DNA of 14,731 bases from Bacteroidales bacterium (GCA_004555055.1 SFJN01000047.1:1-14731); one strand, 5' to 3'; positions 1 to 8,382 are shown, counted from the first letter of the stretch. The notes: generated from the letters alone by a model not told the origin. A program made the numbers and translations.

Positions 1-261
1 GTGGGCAGCTATACCCACTATATTGAGAAAGAGACCTCCGAGGGGAACATCGACTGTGTGGTGGAATGCCCCGACTACATCTACGTCATGGAGTTCAAGA
101 TGGACCGTTCCGGCAAGGAAGCCCTGGCGCAGATCCATACAAAAGGTTATTACAAGCCCTATCTTTCCGATGCCCGCCCCGTCATACTTGTGGGCATCAA
201 CTTCTCCTCCGCGACTGGTACCATCGAGGATTACGAAATCAGCCTTTGCGAAAAGGCATAG
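1..261 (+). CDS. PDDEXK_9 nuclease-like C-terminal domain (3' fragment of an AAA-ATPase-like protein)
   Basis: The reading frame is open from the first base of the window, so the true start lies outside; the GTG at position 1 is probably an internal valine. The 86 visible residues match the end of the PDDEXK_9 domain (DUF1703), which normally follows an AAA-ATPase-like domain in a protein of about 500-600 residues common in Bacteroidales. Visible nuclease-fold residues are D18 (in NIDCVVE), E31 and K33 (EFK), then the family signature ALAQIHTKGY at about 41-50 and a hydrophobic strand ILVGINFS. The D...ExK core looks intact. The role of this family is not settled: such genes are often present in many copies per genome and are suspected to act on nucleic acid or in defence. 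Only the family membership of the tail is secure. Confidence 0.85.
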   Translation: MGSYTHYIEKETSEGNIDCVVECPDYIYVMEFKMDRSGKEALAQIHTKGYYKPYLSDARPVILVGINFSSATGTIEDYEISLCEKA

Positions 262-266
262 CTTTG
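259..266 (+). promoter_or_regulatory. possible -7 promoter element for cysQ
   Basis: TAGCTTTG matches the Bacteroidetes -7 consensus TAnnTTTG exactly and overlaps the TAG stop codon of the preceding gene. It would give a leader of about 130 nt before the GTG start at 405. I see no convincing -33 TTG at about 20 bases upstream, so this may be a chance match. Confidence 0.3.
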
Positions 267-404
267 AAACCAAATGCGGGCAGTCTGAGGAGCCCTGAAA
301 AGAATCTCCAGGCCTGTTCCTCTTCCAAAAAATGTTGCCCTTCCAATAATATGCTGTCCGGCAGAACAGGACAGTGCCGCCAAATACCATAAATTCTTCA
401 AAAC

Positions 405-1202
405 GTGAATCAGAAACATCTGCATATTGCCATTGCCGCTGCCGTAAAAGCCGGCGAGGCCATTATGGAAATCTACGAAAGTCCGCAAGCCGAATGGCAG
501 GTGGAACAGAAGTCGGACCACAGTCCTTTGACGCTGGCCGACCGTCGCAGCCATGAAGTCATAGCCGCAGCCCTTGAAGACACCGGCATACCTGTCCTCA
601 GCGAAGAAGGTCGCCACATGCCTTATGAGGAGCGTCGGCAGTGGGATACCCTTTGGGTGGTAGACCCCCTTGATGGCACCAAGGAATTCATCAAGCGTAA
701 CGGAGAGTTCACCGTCAACATAGCCCTTGTCCGCAACGGTGAGCCGGTGGCAGGCATCATTTTTGTGCCAGTCAGCCGTGTGCTTTATTGCGGTGTGGTT
801 GGAGAAAGTGCTTTCCGTGCCGTCATTCCGTCGGGATGTGCTGATGTGGCAGAAGTAGAAAAGGAGGAAATCCACGCGGGAAAGCTGGCGAAGACCACCG
901 TTGTGGCAAGCCGTTCGCATATGAATGCCGATACTGAAGCCTTTATAGAAGCCCTGCGGGCCGAAGGAAATGCAGAGATAGAGGTGGTAAGTGCCGGAAG
1001 CAGTCTCAAGTTCTGTCTTGTGGCAGAAGGCAAGGCCGACTATTATCCCCGTTATGCTCCCACCATGGAGTGGGATACTGCCGCCGGGCATGCCATCTGT
1101 CTGGCAGCAGGTGCCAGTGTTGCGCAGCCCGACGGTGCTCCGTTGCGATACAACCGCCAGGACCTGTTGAACCCATATTTCCTGGTGAAGGCCTGCAGAT
1201 AA
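405..1202 (+). CDS. cysQ: 3'(2'),5'-bisphosphate nucleotidase CysQ (inositol monophosphatase superfamily)
   Basis: This is a 265-residue cytoplasmic enzyme, close to the 246 residues of E. coli CysQ. The family removes the 3'-phosphate from 3'-phosphoadenosine 5'-phosphate (PAP), giving AMP, and so clears an inhibitory by-product of sulfate assimilation. The metal-binding motifs are complete: E67-E68-G69, then D87-P-L-D90-G-T92 within WVVDPLDGTKEF, and W223-D224-T-A-A-G near the C-terminus. The DGTKEFI segment points to CysQ rather than a plain inositol monophosphatase. The start is a GTG with an A-rich upstream and no Shine-Dalgarno; no ATG in this frame gives a full-length protein. The SLC13 permease follows on the same strand after 95 bp, a pairing that fits sulfate metabolism. 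The substrate is inferred from the family. Confidence 0.92.
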   Translation: MNQKHLHIAIAAAVKAGEAIMEIYESPQAEWQVEQKSDHSPLTLADRRSHEVIAAALEDTGIPVLSEEGRHMPYEERRQWDTLWVVDPLDGTKEFIKRNGEFTVNIALVRNGEPVAGIIFVPVSRVLYCGVVGESAFRAVIPSGCADVAEVEKEEIHAGKLAKTTVVASRSHMNADTEAFIEALRAEGNAEIEVVSAGSSLKFCLVAEGKADYYPRYAPTMEWDTAAGHAICLAAGASVAQPDGAPLRYNRQDLLNPYFLVKACR

Positions 1203-1236
1203 CGGCCATACAAGCAAATAAAATAGGGCTGATGAC

Positions 1237-1253
1237 TGCGGGATAATCCTGCA
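1237..1253 (+). promoter_or_regulatory. palindrome upstream of the SLC13 permease, possible operator
   Basis: A 17-bp near-perfect dyad of the form TGCnGGATaATCCnGCA is centred on base 1245, in the gap between cysQ and the permease and 45 bases before the permease start. Its length and symmetry fit a binding site for a dimeric regulator. No regulator gene is present in the window, and no -7 element could be placed beside it. Confidence 0.25.
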
Positions 1254-1297
1254 ATGTTGCACCTGTTCCATGTACCCATTCCCAATCCAAGACTTCC

Positions 1298-2884
1298 ATG
1301 TCAGGATACGCAATATTTACAACCATCGTTGTCCTTGTGCTCCTTGTGGCATTGATGAAGGAAAAGATGCGTCCGGGACTCATTCTGTTTTCCGGTGCGG
1401 TCATCTTCATGTGCGTCGGCATTATCAATCCCAAAGAGTTGCTTGAAGGTTTCAGCAACAAGGGAATGATAACCGTGGCGTTGCTGTTTTTGGTCAGCGA
1501 AGGAGTACGTCGTAGCGGACTGCTGGAGCAGTTGCTCGGGCGATTGCTTCCCAAGGGCGATGCCACTATCCGCAAGGTTCAGGTGCGGATGCTCCCCATT
1601 GTGGCAGTGCTTTCGGCATTCTTGAACAACACTCCCATGGTGGTTATCTTCGGTCCCATGGTGAAGCGTTGGGCAGAACGTCACCGCCAATCGCCGACGA
1701 AGTACCTGATTCCTCTGAGTTTCGCCACAATTCTCGGTGGTATGTGTACCCTTATCGGAACCTCCACCAACCTTGTAGTCCATGGTATGGCCCTCGAAGA
1801 GTCGCTGACGAATCCTGCCGTTCGCGGACTGACGATGTTCGAAATCGGACAGGTGGGCGTATTCATTGCCATTGCCGGACTGATATACATCTTCATCGCC
1901 ACGCGCTGGCTCCTGCCAGAGAGCAGGGAACCGGAAAATGCCGCGCAGTCACTCAGTGCCGAAAGTGGCGGACGGTATTACAGGATAGACCTTGTGCTCG
2001 GAGCCCGATTCCCCGCCATCGGGAGGAAAATCCGCGATTTCAACTTCCAGCAGAAGTACGGTGCTTCGGTATTGGAGCTGCACCGTGGCGGTGAGCGCTA
2101 TATCATCCACGACTTGAGGAAGGAGTGCTACCAGGAAGGTGACCGCCTTGTCATTCTCGGCGACGACGATTTCATGAAGAACTGGGGCGATTCCTCTTTC
2201 TTTCTGATGGTAGATGCCGCGCGTCCGCAGAAGGAGCACGACCTGGGCCGCATGAAACGTTGGTTTACCATCATCCTGCTCTTCCTGATGATTTTCGGTG
2301 CTGCCATCGGCGAGCTTCCCGTTACCCGTGAATGGGCACAGGAGCATTTTGGAATGAAATTCGATATGTTCTTCTGGGTATGCGTCGTAACCGTCATCAT
2401 GGCATGGCTCAACATCTTCAATGCCCGTAAATACACGAAATATTTTTCGTGGGACGTCCTCATCACCATTGCCATGGCCTTTGCCATCTCCAAGGCGATG
2501 CAGAACTCAGGAATGGCAGATGCCATTGCTGCATGGGCTGTGGATATGAGTCGGGGGAACAGTCCTTACCTGTTGCTGGCACTGGTGTTTGTGCTTTGTA
2601 GCACCTTCACCGAGTTGATGACGAACAATGCCGCCGCTGCCCTTATCTTCCCCATCTCGTTGAGTGTGGCGGAACATCTCGGTGTCAGTCCCATGCCCTT
2701 CATTGTCGTCATATGCATTGCCGCCTCATGCAGTTTCTGCACTCCCATCGGATACCAGACCAACCTGATTGTGCAGGGTCTGGGAGGCTACCGCTTTGGT
2801 GACTTTGTGAAGATTGGTCTGCCGCTTAATATCCTTTGCCTTATCCTCAGTGTATGGCTGGTGCCCATTTTCTGGCCTTTCTGA
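1298..2884 (+). CDS. SLC13/DASS-family anion permease with an RCK_C domain (probable sulfate transporter)
   Basis: This 528-residue inner-membrane protein is dominated by hydrophobic helices and shows the duplicated re-entrant hairpin motifs of SLC13 carriers. The first repeat has NNTP at 110-113 and GTSTN at 154-158; the second has TNNAAAA from 442 and PIGYQTN at 483-489. In this fold these asparagine/threonine loops bind Na+ and the anion. Between the two halves, at about 226-297, lies a soluble domain resembling RCK_C/TrkA_C. Many bacterial sulfate permeases of this type carry two such domains and run to about 600 residues; I see only one here. Its position after cysQ makes sulfate (or another inorganic anion) the likely substrate, but a dicarboxylate is not excluded by sequence alone. 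The ATG at 1298 is the first start in frame. Confidence 0.88.
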   Translation: MSGYAIFTTIVVLVLLVALMKEKMRPGLILFSGAVIFMCVGIINPKELLEGFSNKGMITVALLFLVSEGVRRSGLLEQLLGRLLPKGDATIRKVQVRMLPIVAVLSAFLNNTPMVVIFGPMVKRWAERHRQSPTKYLIPLSFATILGGMCTLIGTSTNLVVHGMALEESLTNPAVRGLTMFEIGQVGVFIAIAGLIYIFIATRWLLPESREPENAAQSLSAESGGRYYRIDLVLGARFPAIGRKIRDFNFQQKYGASVLELHRGGERYIIHDLRKECYQEGDRLVILGDDDFMKNWGDSSFFLMVDAARPQKEHDLGRMKRWFTIILLFLMIFGAAIGELPVTREWAQEHFGMKFDMFFWVCVVTVIMAWLNIFNARKYTKYFSWDVLITIAMAFAISKAMQNSGMADAIAAWAVDMSRGNSPYLLLALVFVLCSTFTELMTNNAAAALIFPISLSVAEHLGVSPMPFIVVICIAASCSFCTPIGYQTNLIVQGLGGYRFGDFVKIGLPLNILCLILSVWLVPIFWPF

Positions 2885-2899
2885 GTGAGGGACGTTTCA

Positions 2900-2921
2900 G
2901 GACTTTGGGTAACCCATGTCC
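2900..2921 (+). promoter_or_regulatory. small palindrome in the leader region of the GH85 gene
   Basis: GGAC and GGGT are mirrored by ACCC and GTCC around a central A, forming a compact dyad just after the permease stop. It lacks a following T-run and so is not a standard terminator. The rest of the 99-bp gap is A/T-rich and ends in an A-rich stretch before the ATG at 2984. No exact TAnnTTTG element was found there. Confidence 0.2.
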
Positions 2922-2983
2922 TCCTTCAGTAAACATTTCTATCAGAAACAAAAATACAATTGTTAAATTAAAAAAAGAAAAGC

Positions 2984-5900
2984 ATGAATCTACGTTACAC
3001 CATTCTTGCTGCTTCTGTAGCCTGTGCGCTGCAGTCGTCGGCACAGAGCGTGCCTACGCATGAGATGTATGTCGATTTCGGTTATGTGGGCCTTGAAAAG
3101 ATGATGAATGTCTTGCCCACATGGGAACCCGGCAAGGCTTCCGGCATGGCCAGTGACAAGGGCGATGCCTACACCGATGACAACTTCTTCATCTCCCGCG
3201 TGCCGCTCAAGGACCGATTCTCCCGCCCCTCACAGCAGGCCAACAAGGACCTCGTGGCAGGTGAGAATGCCAAGAACCTCTGCTGGTGGGCTCCTATCGG
3301 TGAACTCACCAAGAAGTGGGGACCTTTGCCCCGTTGGAACTTCGACGGTGACAACTTCAACATGTGGCAGTACATCAACATCCATGGCAACTGGTCGAAT
3401 TCCTGGTGGCGTGTCCCCGGAAGTTTCAACGATGTGGCCCACAAGAACGGTGTACGTACCGGCTGTCTCCTCTTCATCGACTGGGGGGCTTCGGTAACCA
3501 ATACCGAAGGCAACATCGGAAAGTATCTTTTCCAACTCTCCTCGAAGAGTGGCGGCAAATATAAATATGCCGAGAAATTTGTAGAATATCTCCGTTATTA
3601 CGGCATCGACGGCATCGGTTTCAACCCCGAAGGCACATGGCAGGGTACGTTGCAGACGCAGGTAAAGGGTTTCCTTGCCGAGTGTCACCGTGTTGCTGAA
3701 GAAAAAGGCTGGCCCTTCCATGTGGACTGGTATGCATTTGTCAACAACAGTGGCCGTCTGACCGACAGCGGCTGCGCACTGACATCCGATTGCGACACCT
3801 GGTTCATGGAGAAGGATTCCGGCACTCCCGTTACCGATGTCTATATGCTCAACTATAATTGGAGCGAAAGCGGACTGGCAACCTCTGTAGAAACTGCACG
3901 GGCCGCAGGCGGTAACACCTTTGACGTCTATGCCGGTTTCGACCAGCAGGGCCGTGGTTACGGACGTTATGGCAACGCCGGATGGAAGACGCTGATGAAG
4001 TATCCTGTCAGCATCTGCGTATGGGGTGCCCACGACCGCAGCCAGCTCTATACCTCCAGTACCGAAGGGGGAACCTCCGACAAGGCCATCCAAAGCGAAT
4101 ACCAGACGAAGCAGGAACTCCTCTTCACCGGTGGTACACGCAATGTCCTTGACCGTCCGGAAATCACCGACGAGAATGTCATTGCAAGTTATTCCTCGCT
4201 CAAGAAGTGGCACGGCTACAGTTCGGCAGTCATCGAGCAGAGTACCCTTGACGAACTTCCCTTCGTCACCCGCTTCAACCTTGGAAACGGTGCGATGCTG
4301 AACAACGAAGGCGTCACTACCAATCCCCACAAGTGGTACAACCTCGGTATGCAGGACCTGCTGCCCACGTGGCGTTGGTGGGTAGACAACGGCGATGGCA
4401 AGACCCCTGCTGCCGATGCCATCCAACTCGACTTCACCTTCGACGATGCCTGGTTTGGAGGTTCTTGTCTGAATGTCCACGGAGCCACCTCGCGTTCCGA
4501 TGTCCGCCTCTTCGAAACCAAGTGGAGCGTTTCGTCTACCGACGACACCTTCAGCCTCGTTTACAAGCCTGCCACCGAAGAGGGTACCATGCAGCTGATG
4601 GTAAGTTGCGAAGGCAGCGAAAACACCTTCAAGTATGTTGACCTTGCACCTGTCAGCGGTGTCCTTGCCGGCAAGTGGAACACTGTGAACCTGAAGGCTT
4701 CAGAACTCGGTCTGGCAGCTGGCGATGTGGTGGCCTGTGTAGGACTTTCCTTCACCAACACCCCTGCGAACTACAGCACCCTCCTCGGCGAGATGAGCTA
4801 TGTCCCCGCCAACTTCAACGAGGTACCCGTAAAGCCCGTCATCACCCATACCGAGGTGATGAAGCGCTACTATAACCGTACCGACTTCAAGGTGGTCTTC
4901 GATCTTCCCTTCTCCGGCACCCGCCCGGCAGAGTACGAAGGCCGTCCCATCTATAACGAGGAAGTCGGAGCCTGGTATTACGAAATCTGGCTCCGCCAGG
5001 GCGATGTGGAGACCCTCGTGGCCACCACCACCTCGTGGGCACACTACGTAGTGGAAGCTCCCCTCTCCGGAAGTGAGGATACCTATCAGATTGGTGTCCG
5101 CACGGTAGGTCGCGACGGAAAGACCAAGAGCGACATCGCATGGAGCGAGGAACTCGAGAGTCCCCTCTCCGTCATTGACGACATCACCCTCGACAAGCCC
5201 GTCATCAAGCCCAACGAAACCTTCACAATCGGTTTCGAAGACCCCAACCATCAGGCTGCCGACATCCGCATCCTCGACAATATGAGCGGCAAGGAGATGG
5301 CCAGCGTGAAGCAAGCCCTTACCCTTACCACCTCACTCCCCGAAACCGGAAGCTACGATGTGGAAGTTACCACCGCCAACGGCGTCGACATGCACCGCGA
5401 CATGATTCTCATCTCCAAGGAAGAGACCGGCCGTATGCCCGAAGTGAAGAGCGTCACCGCAGCCACCGACAAGGTGAAGGCCGGCGAGGCAGCCGAGTTC
5501 CGCGCCGAAGTTTCCAAGGGTGACACTTACAACGGCAAGGAGTGCTCCGTCAGTCGTTCGCTCTATATGTCCAGCCCCTACCAGTTCACCGTCGGTGGCG
5601 ATGTGCTCGGTTCCAACGAATACCAGCAGGTTTCCTATGCGCTGTGGTTCAAGGTTCAGGAATTCAGCCACCAGAGCCTCGGTACGTTGCTTATGACCAA
5701 GGTGAACCGCAACTATGGCGGAACCTGGACAGAAAGCGTATGGGGCGAGATGTGGACCGCTATCCGTCCTGCCGGTTACGCCAAGAACAACAACATCAAG
5801 CGCGACAATGCCGACAACGAACTGTCCGTCAGCATTCATGGTCCTAGGGCAGGAACCTACAACTACGAGCACAATAATGATGTCGACCTTCTGACTGACG

Positions 5901-6685
5901 GCTATTCCCTCCGTCCCAACACTTGGTATCATGCCTGCGTAGTCTGCAACGGCCGTAACATCACCCTCTATCTCAACGGCAAGTCTGTCGCTACAGCCAT
6001 TAGCCGTGGCGCCGATCCCCGCTATTGGAATGGCGCACCCTTCTACGTCGGCGGTTCGATGACGAACCTCGCCTCCTTCACCGGATGGATTGACGAAGTC
6101 CAGATCTGGAACAAGGCCCTTACCGGCGACGAGGTACGCGAAGCCATGAACGGCTATGCCGCAGGCCAGGTACCTGATGCCCTCCGTGGATACTTCACCT
6201 TCGAGGAGCAGCAGACCGATGACGAAGGCTACATCTACTTCCCCAATATGGGTAAGCAGACCGCTGTTGCCGGAGGTTACATGACATCGCGCCGTGAAGA
6301 GAACAGCAAGGTCGTAGACGACAAGCAGAACCAGCTGACCACCGCCCTCGGAACACCTGCCCTCACCGGCTCCTTCCCCGTTATTTACAACGGTACAGCA
6401 TGGACCGGAGACTTCCTTGTACAGTCCAGCGCCGACGACCGTGCCTCGCTCATCTTCCGCGACTTCGGCAAGGGACTTCCCGTCACCGTCACCGCCACCA
6501 ACAGCTGGGGCTCTGCCACCAAGGTGCTCCCTGTAGATGTGGAGGAAGGTGCTGTCGGAATCCTCAACACTGAGACCGAAGCTTCGCAGCAGCCCGCTGT
6601 CACCTACGACCTCTACGGACGTCGTGTGCAGCAGACCCGCAGCGGACTCTATATTGTCAACGGCAAGAAGGTTTTCGGTAAGTGA
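2984..6685 (+). CDS. secreted GH85 endo-beta-N-acetylglucosaminidase with LamG-like domain
   Basis: GH85 enzymes cut between the two core GlcNAc residues of N-glycans. The 1233-residue protein starts with a signal peptide (about 1-20, ending SSAQ). The catalytic TIM barrel spans roughly 25-410, with the catalytic pair in YYGIDGIGFNPEG: N214 and E216 give the N-x-E arrangement of GH85. The typical beta-sandwich follows, with FVTRFNLGNG at 427 and WYNLGMQDLLPTWRWW at 451-466. Further on are Fn3/Ig-like regions (about 610-815), a LamG/concanavalin-like domain (about 860-1075) with the strand WYHACVVCNGRNITLYLNGK, a PKD-like end (VTVTATNSWGS), and a C-terminal tail YDLYGRRV...GLYIVNGKKV that resembles a secretion or anchoring signal. 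No SusC/SusD genes lie beside it. The last codons fall inside a 74-bp tandem repeat. Native substrate is inferred. Confidence 0.9.
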   Translation: MNLRYTILAASVACALQSSAQSVPTHEMYVDFGYVGLEKMMNVLPTWEPGKASGMASDKGDAYTDDNFFISRVPLKDRFSRPSQQANKDLVAGENAKNLCWWAPIGELTKKWGPLPRWNFDGDNFNMWQYINIHGNWSNSWWRVPGSFNDVAHKNGVRTGCLLFIDWGASVTNTEGNIGKYLFQLSSKSGGKYKYAEKFVEYLRYYGIDGIGFNPEGTWQGTLQTQVKGFLAECHRVAEEKGWPFHVDWYAFVNNSGRLTDSGCALTSDCDTWFMEKDSGTPVTDVYMLNYNWSESGLATSVETARAAGGNTFDVYAGFDQQGRGYGRYGNAGWKTLMKYPVSICVWGAHDRSQLYTSSTEGGTSDKAIQSEYQTKQELLFTGGTRNVLDRPEITDENVIASYSSLKKWHGYSSAVIEQSTLDELPFVTRFNLGNGAMLNNEGVTTNPHKWYNLGMQDLLPTWRWWVDNGDGKTPAADAIQLDFTFDDAWFGGSCLNVHGATSRSDVRLFETKWSVSSTDDTFSLVYKPATEEGTMQLMVSCEGSENTFKYVDLAPVSGVLAGKWNTVNLKASELGLAAGDVVACVGLSFTNTPANYSTLLGEMSYVPANFNEVPVKPVITHTEVMKRYYNRTDFKVVFDLPFSGTRPAEYEGRPIYNEEVGAWYYEIWLRQGDVETLVATTTSWAHYVVEAPLSGSEDTYQIGVRTVGRDGKTKSDIAWSEELESPLSVIDDITLDKPVIKPNETFTIGFEDPNHQAADIRILDNMSGKEMASVKQALTLTTSLPETGSYDVEVTTANGVDMHRDMILISKEETGRMPEVKSVTAATDKVKAGEAAEFRAEVSKGDTYNGKECSVSRSLYMSSPYQFTVGGDVLGSNEYQQVSYALWFKVQEFSHQSLGTLLMTKVNRNYGGTWTESVWGEMWTAIRPAGYAKNNNIKRDNADNELSVSIHGPRAGTYNYEHNNDVDLLTDGYSLRPNTWYHACVVCNGRNITLYLNGKSVATAISRGADPRYWNGAPFYVGGSMTNLASFTGWIDEVQIWNKALTGDEVREAMNGYAAGQVPDALRGYFTFEEQQTDDEGYIYFPNMGKQTAVAGGYMTSRREENSKVVDDKQNQLTTALGTPALTGSFPVIYNGTAWTGDFLVQSSADDRASLIFRDFGKGLPVTVTATNSWGSATKVLPVDVEEGAVGILNTETEASQQPAVTYDLYGRRVQQTRSGLYIVNGKKVFGK

Positions 6686-6895
6686 GAGCAGAGCCAAGCT
6701 TGCTTGAGCTATGCCGAGCGTAGAAAACCAAGGTAAAATCCAAGGTTTTCGGTAAGTGAGAGCAGAGCCAAGTTTGCTTGAGCTATGCCGAGCGTAGAAA
6801 ACCAAGGTGAAATCCAAGGTTTTCGGTAAGTGAGAGCAGAGCCAAGTTTGCTTGAGCTATGCCGAGCGTAGAAAACCAAGGTGAAACCAAGGTTA
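6668..6895 (+). repeat. 74-bp tandem repeat, three copies plus a short remnant, overlapping the GH85 stop codon
   Basis: The copies begin at 6668, 6742 and 6816 with an exact period of 74 bases. The third ends one base short through a deleted T, and a remnant AAGGTTA follows at 6889. Copies 2 and 3 are nearly identical. Copy 1 differs at two places that I can see (AAGCTTGC against AAGTTTGC, and GGTAAAA against GGTGAAA). Each unit carries GGTTTTC near its start and GAAAACC 46 bases later, an inverted pair that could fold. Copy 1 holds the codons for K-V-F-G-K and the stop, so copies 2 and 3 repeat the gene's own end. Since 74 is not a multiple of three, this is not a coding repeat. Confidence 0.95.
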
Positions 6896-6948
6896 TCCGT
6901 TAACCTCCCCCCGTCTGCAAGCAGCATAAAACCTGCATGACAGAACTA

Positions 6949-6995
6949 AATCTCCCCCGCCGTCGGTGAAATCCGATGACGGGGGATTGATTTTT
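6949..6995 (+). terminator. rho-independent terminator after the GH85 gene
   Basis: A GC-rich stem is formed by the arms 6949-6966 and 6973-6988 (core CCCCCG paired with CGGGGG, and CGG with CCG), with a TGAAAT loop. The stem has one mismatch, one G-T pair and a small bulge. It is followed by GATTTTT, the expected T-run on the + strand. It lies 264 bases after the GH85 stop, beyond the tandem repeats, so the repeats would be transcribed into the mRNA's 3' untranslated region. Confidence 0.8.
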
Positions 6996-7038
6996 GCGGT
7001 TATAGCATGTCGGAAATGCAGGCTTTGTACCGTAGTGC

Positions 7039-7069
7039 TTGTCCGTTCCGTGATTTTTGTATAGATTTG
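7039..7069 (+). promoter_or_regulatory. Bacteroidetes-type promoter for the anchor-J gene
   Basis: TAGATTTG at 7062-7069 matches the -7 consensus TAnnTTTG exactly, and TTG at 7039-7041 sits 20 bases upstream as a -33 element. Transcription would begin at about 7075, giving a leader of about 70 nt before the ATG at 7148. The promoter lies just after a strong terminator, so the downstream gene is probably its own transcription unit. Confidence 0.65.
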
Positions 7070-7147
7070 CAGAGGACGAAAGATGCAGAATAGAAGAGCA
7101 ATCCATTCCGAAACATACTAATTTTATCATCACCAATAAGACCGCCT

Positions 7148-8335
7148 ATGAAACTTTCTACCATATTGTCAATCCTGGCGTTGGCAGGTTCTGCCCTTGC
7201 TTCTCATGCGCAGACCTCGCCAAAAGTGATGCCGAAGTCGGTCTCCCCGAAACCGGAAGTGCTTCGTCGTGTCCCCTTGGCTCCCAGCTCACGCTTGCTT
7301 GCGTTGGGGCGTCCGGGACTTTCGTTCAATGTCTATAGGGAAATCCTTGACCGTCGTTTGGGCAGAGCGCAGCAGTGCATGGCTCGTGTCGACGGCAATC
7401 CCAGTCCGGTGCTTCGCCGTCAGTCGCCCGCCAGCCGTCTTGTCGAGGAGGAATTGCCCACGTTGCTCTATGAAGACTTTGAAGCGTGGGACGGAGAAAC
7501 TTCCGCCTGGTTGCCTGACGGTTGGAGCAAGCAGTGCACAAATGACGAGCAGGCCGCGATGGAAGATGGTCGGTTTACATGGCATGTGGATGCGAAACGT
7601 CCCCAACAGACCATTCCCAATGCCATTGAAGGCTCGAAGTTTGCCATTGTCTATTATGCCAACACCACCGACGAGAACGGCAAGAAGGTGGACCTTGCGC
7701 AGGACGAATGGCTCATTTCGCCTGCCGTACGGTTGGGCGAAGACGCCCGCCTGGACTTCTATCTCGGATATTCGCCGCTTTTCCTTTTCGATCTGAATAA
7801 CGAGAACGTCAACTGGGGAGCCATGGATTTCGTCAATCGCAAGCCCTCTACCACCCTTAAGGTCATGCTCCGTGCCGATGGCGGCGAGTGGCAGGAGATT
7901 TACGATGTCTACAATGAGTGGGCGGAAGAGTCGTTCTCCACGCTCTTCAATTCCTGTTTCGACAGCAATTACCATCCTGTGGCACTCTCTTTGGCCGACT
8001 ATGCCGGTAAGGAAGTGCAGGTAGCCTTCCGTTTTGTCGGAAAATTCGGCAACACCATGGAGATTGATGCCGTGCGCATCAGCGGCAAAGCCGAGGATGT
8101 GGCCGTACGTTCCCTGGTGGGAGAAGCCCGAGCCTCGGTGACTTTGCACGACGGCCACATCATTGTCAGTGGCTATGAGGGCAGTGTAAGGGTCTATGAT
8201 GCCGCAGGCCGCAGGCTTTCCGAGACGCAGAGTCAGGGAAGGGCGGTGGTTCCTACCCAAGGATTCCCTGACGGAGTGTGGATGGTCAGCCTCGATGACG
8301 GCCGTACCTTCAAACTTGTGAAGGGCAGTAAGTAA
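7148..8335 (+). CDS. secreted choice-of-anchor J domain protein with T9SS-like C-terminal domain
   Basis: The 395-residue protein has a signal peptide (about 1-23, ending SHAQ) and a basic, proline- and arginine-rich stretch to about residue 105 that looks unstructured and could be a propeptide or linker. A choice-of-anchor J beta-sandwich follows at about 106-313: it opens with LLYEDFEAW, contains the typical DEWLISPAVRLG, and closes with EIDAVRISG. Residues about 320-395 form a C-terminal domain with YEGSVRVYDAAGRRL and a final F-K-L-V-K-like strand, close to type 9 secretion system sorting domains. The export signal and fold are clear. The activity is unknown; related domains occur in cell-surface adhesins and in modules attached to peptidases. 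It has its own promoter and terminator, so it is probably monocistronic. Confidence 0.8.
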   Translation: MKLSTILSILALAGSALASHAQTSPKVMPKSVSPKPEVLRRVPLAPSSRLLALGRPGLSFNVYREILDRRLGRAQQCMARVDGNPSPVLRRQSPASRLVEEELPTLLYEDFEAWDGETSAWLPDGWSKQCTNDEQAAMEDGRFTWHVDAKRPQQTIPNAIEGSKFAIVYYANTTDENGKKVDLAQDEWLISPAVRLGEDARLDFYLGYSPLFLFDLNNENVNWGAMDFVNRKPSTTLKVMLRADGGEWQEIYDVYNEWAEESFSTLFNSCFDSNYHPVALSLADYAGKEVQVAFRFVGKFGNTMEIDAVRISGKAEDVAVRSLVGEARASVTLHDGHIIVSGYEGSVRVYDAAGRRLSETQSQGRAVVPTQGFPDGVWMVSLDDGRTFKLVKGSK

Positions 8336-8382
8336 GCCAGACTGTCTTTCATATTAGCCATAACAAAGGCCTAAACCATAAT

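Noticed and set aside
354..374. Inverted repeat CTGTCC/GGACAG upstream of cysQ
   Set aside because: Only six base pairs around a nine-base loop and no T-run follows; too weak to call a terminator or operator.
2836..3063. 75-residue + strand frame bridging the permease and GH85 genes
   Set aside because: It overlaps the ends of two well-supported genes in another frame and encodes nothing recognisable.
5333..6817. Long open frame on the - strand opposite the GH85 gene (also 3230-4480 and 231-1313)
   Set aside because: These run antisense to genes with clear family motifs, have no recognisable domain or signal peptide, and are explained by the GC-rich codon use of the real genes.
6668..6895. 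CRISPR array or coding repeat
   Set aside because: The 74-bp units abut directly without unique spacers, and 74 is not divisible by three, with a stop codon in the first unit.
6668..6895. Insertion sequence or attachment site
   Set aside because: There is no transposase or integrase in the window, and no target duplication or tRNA end flanks the repeats.
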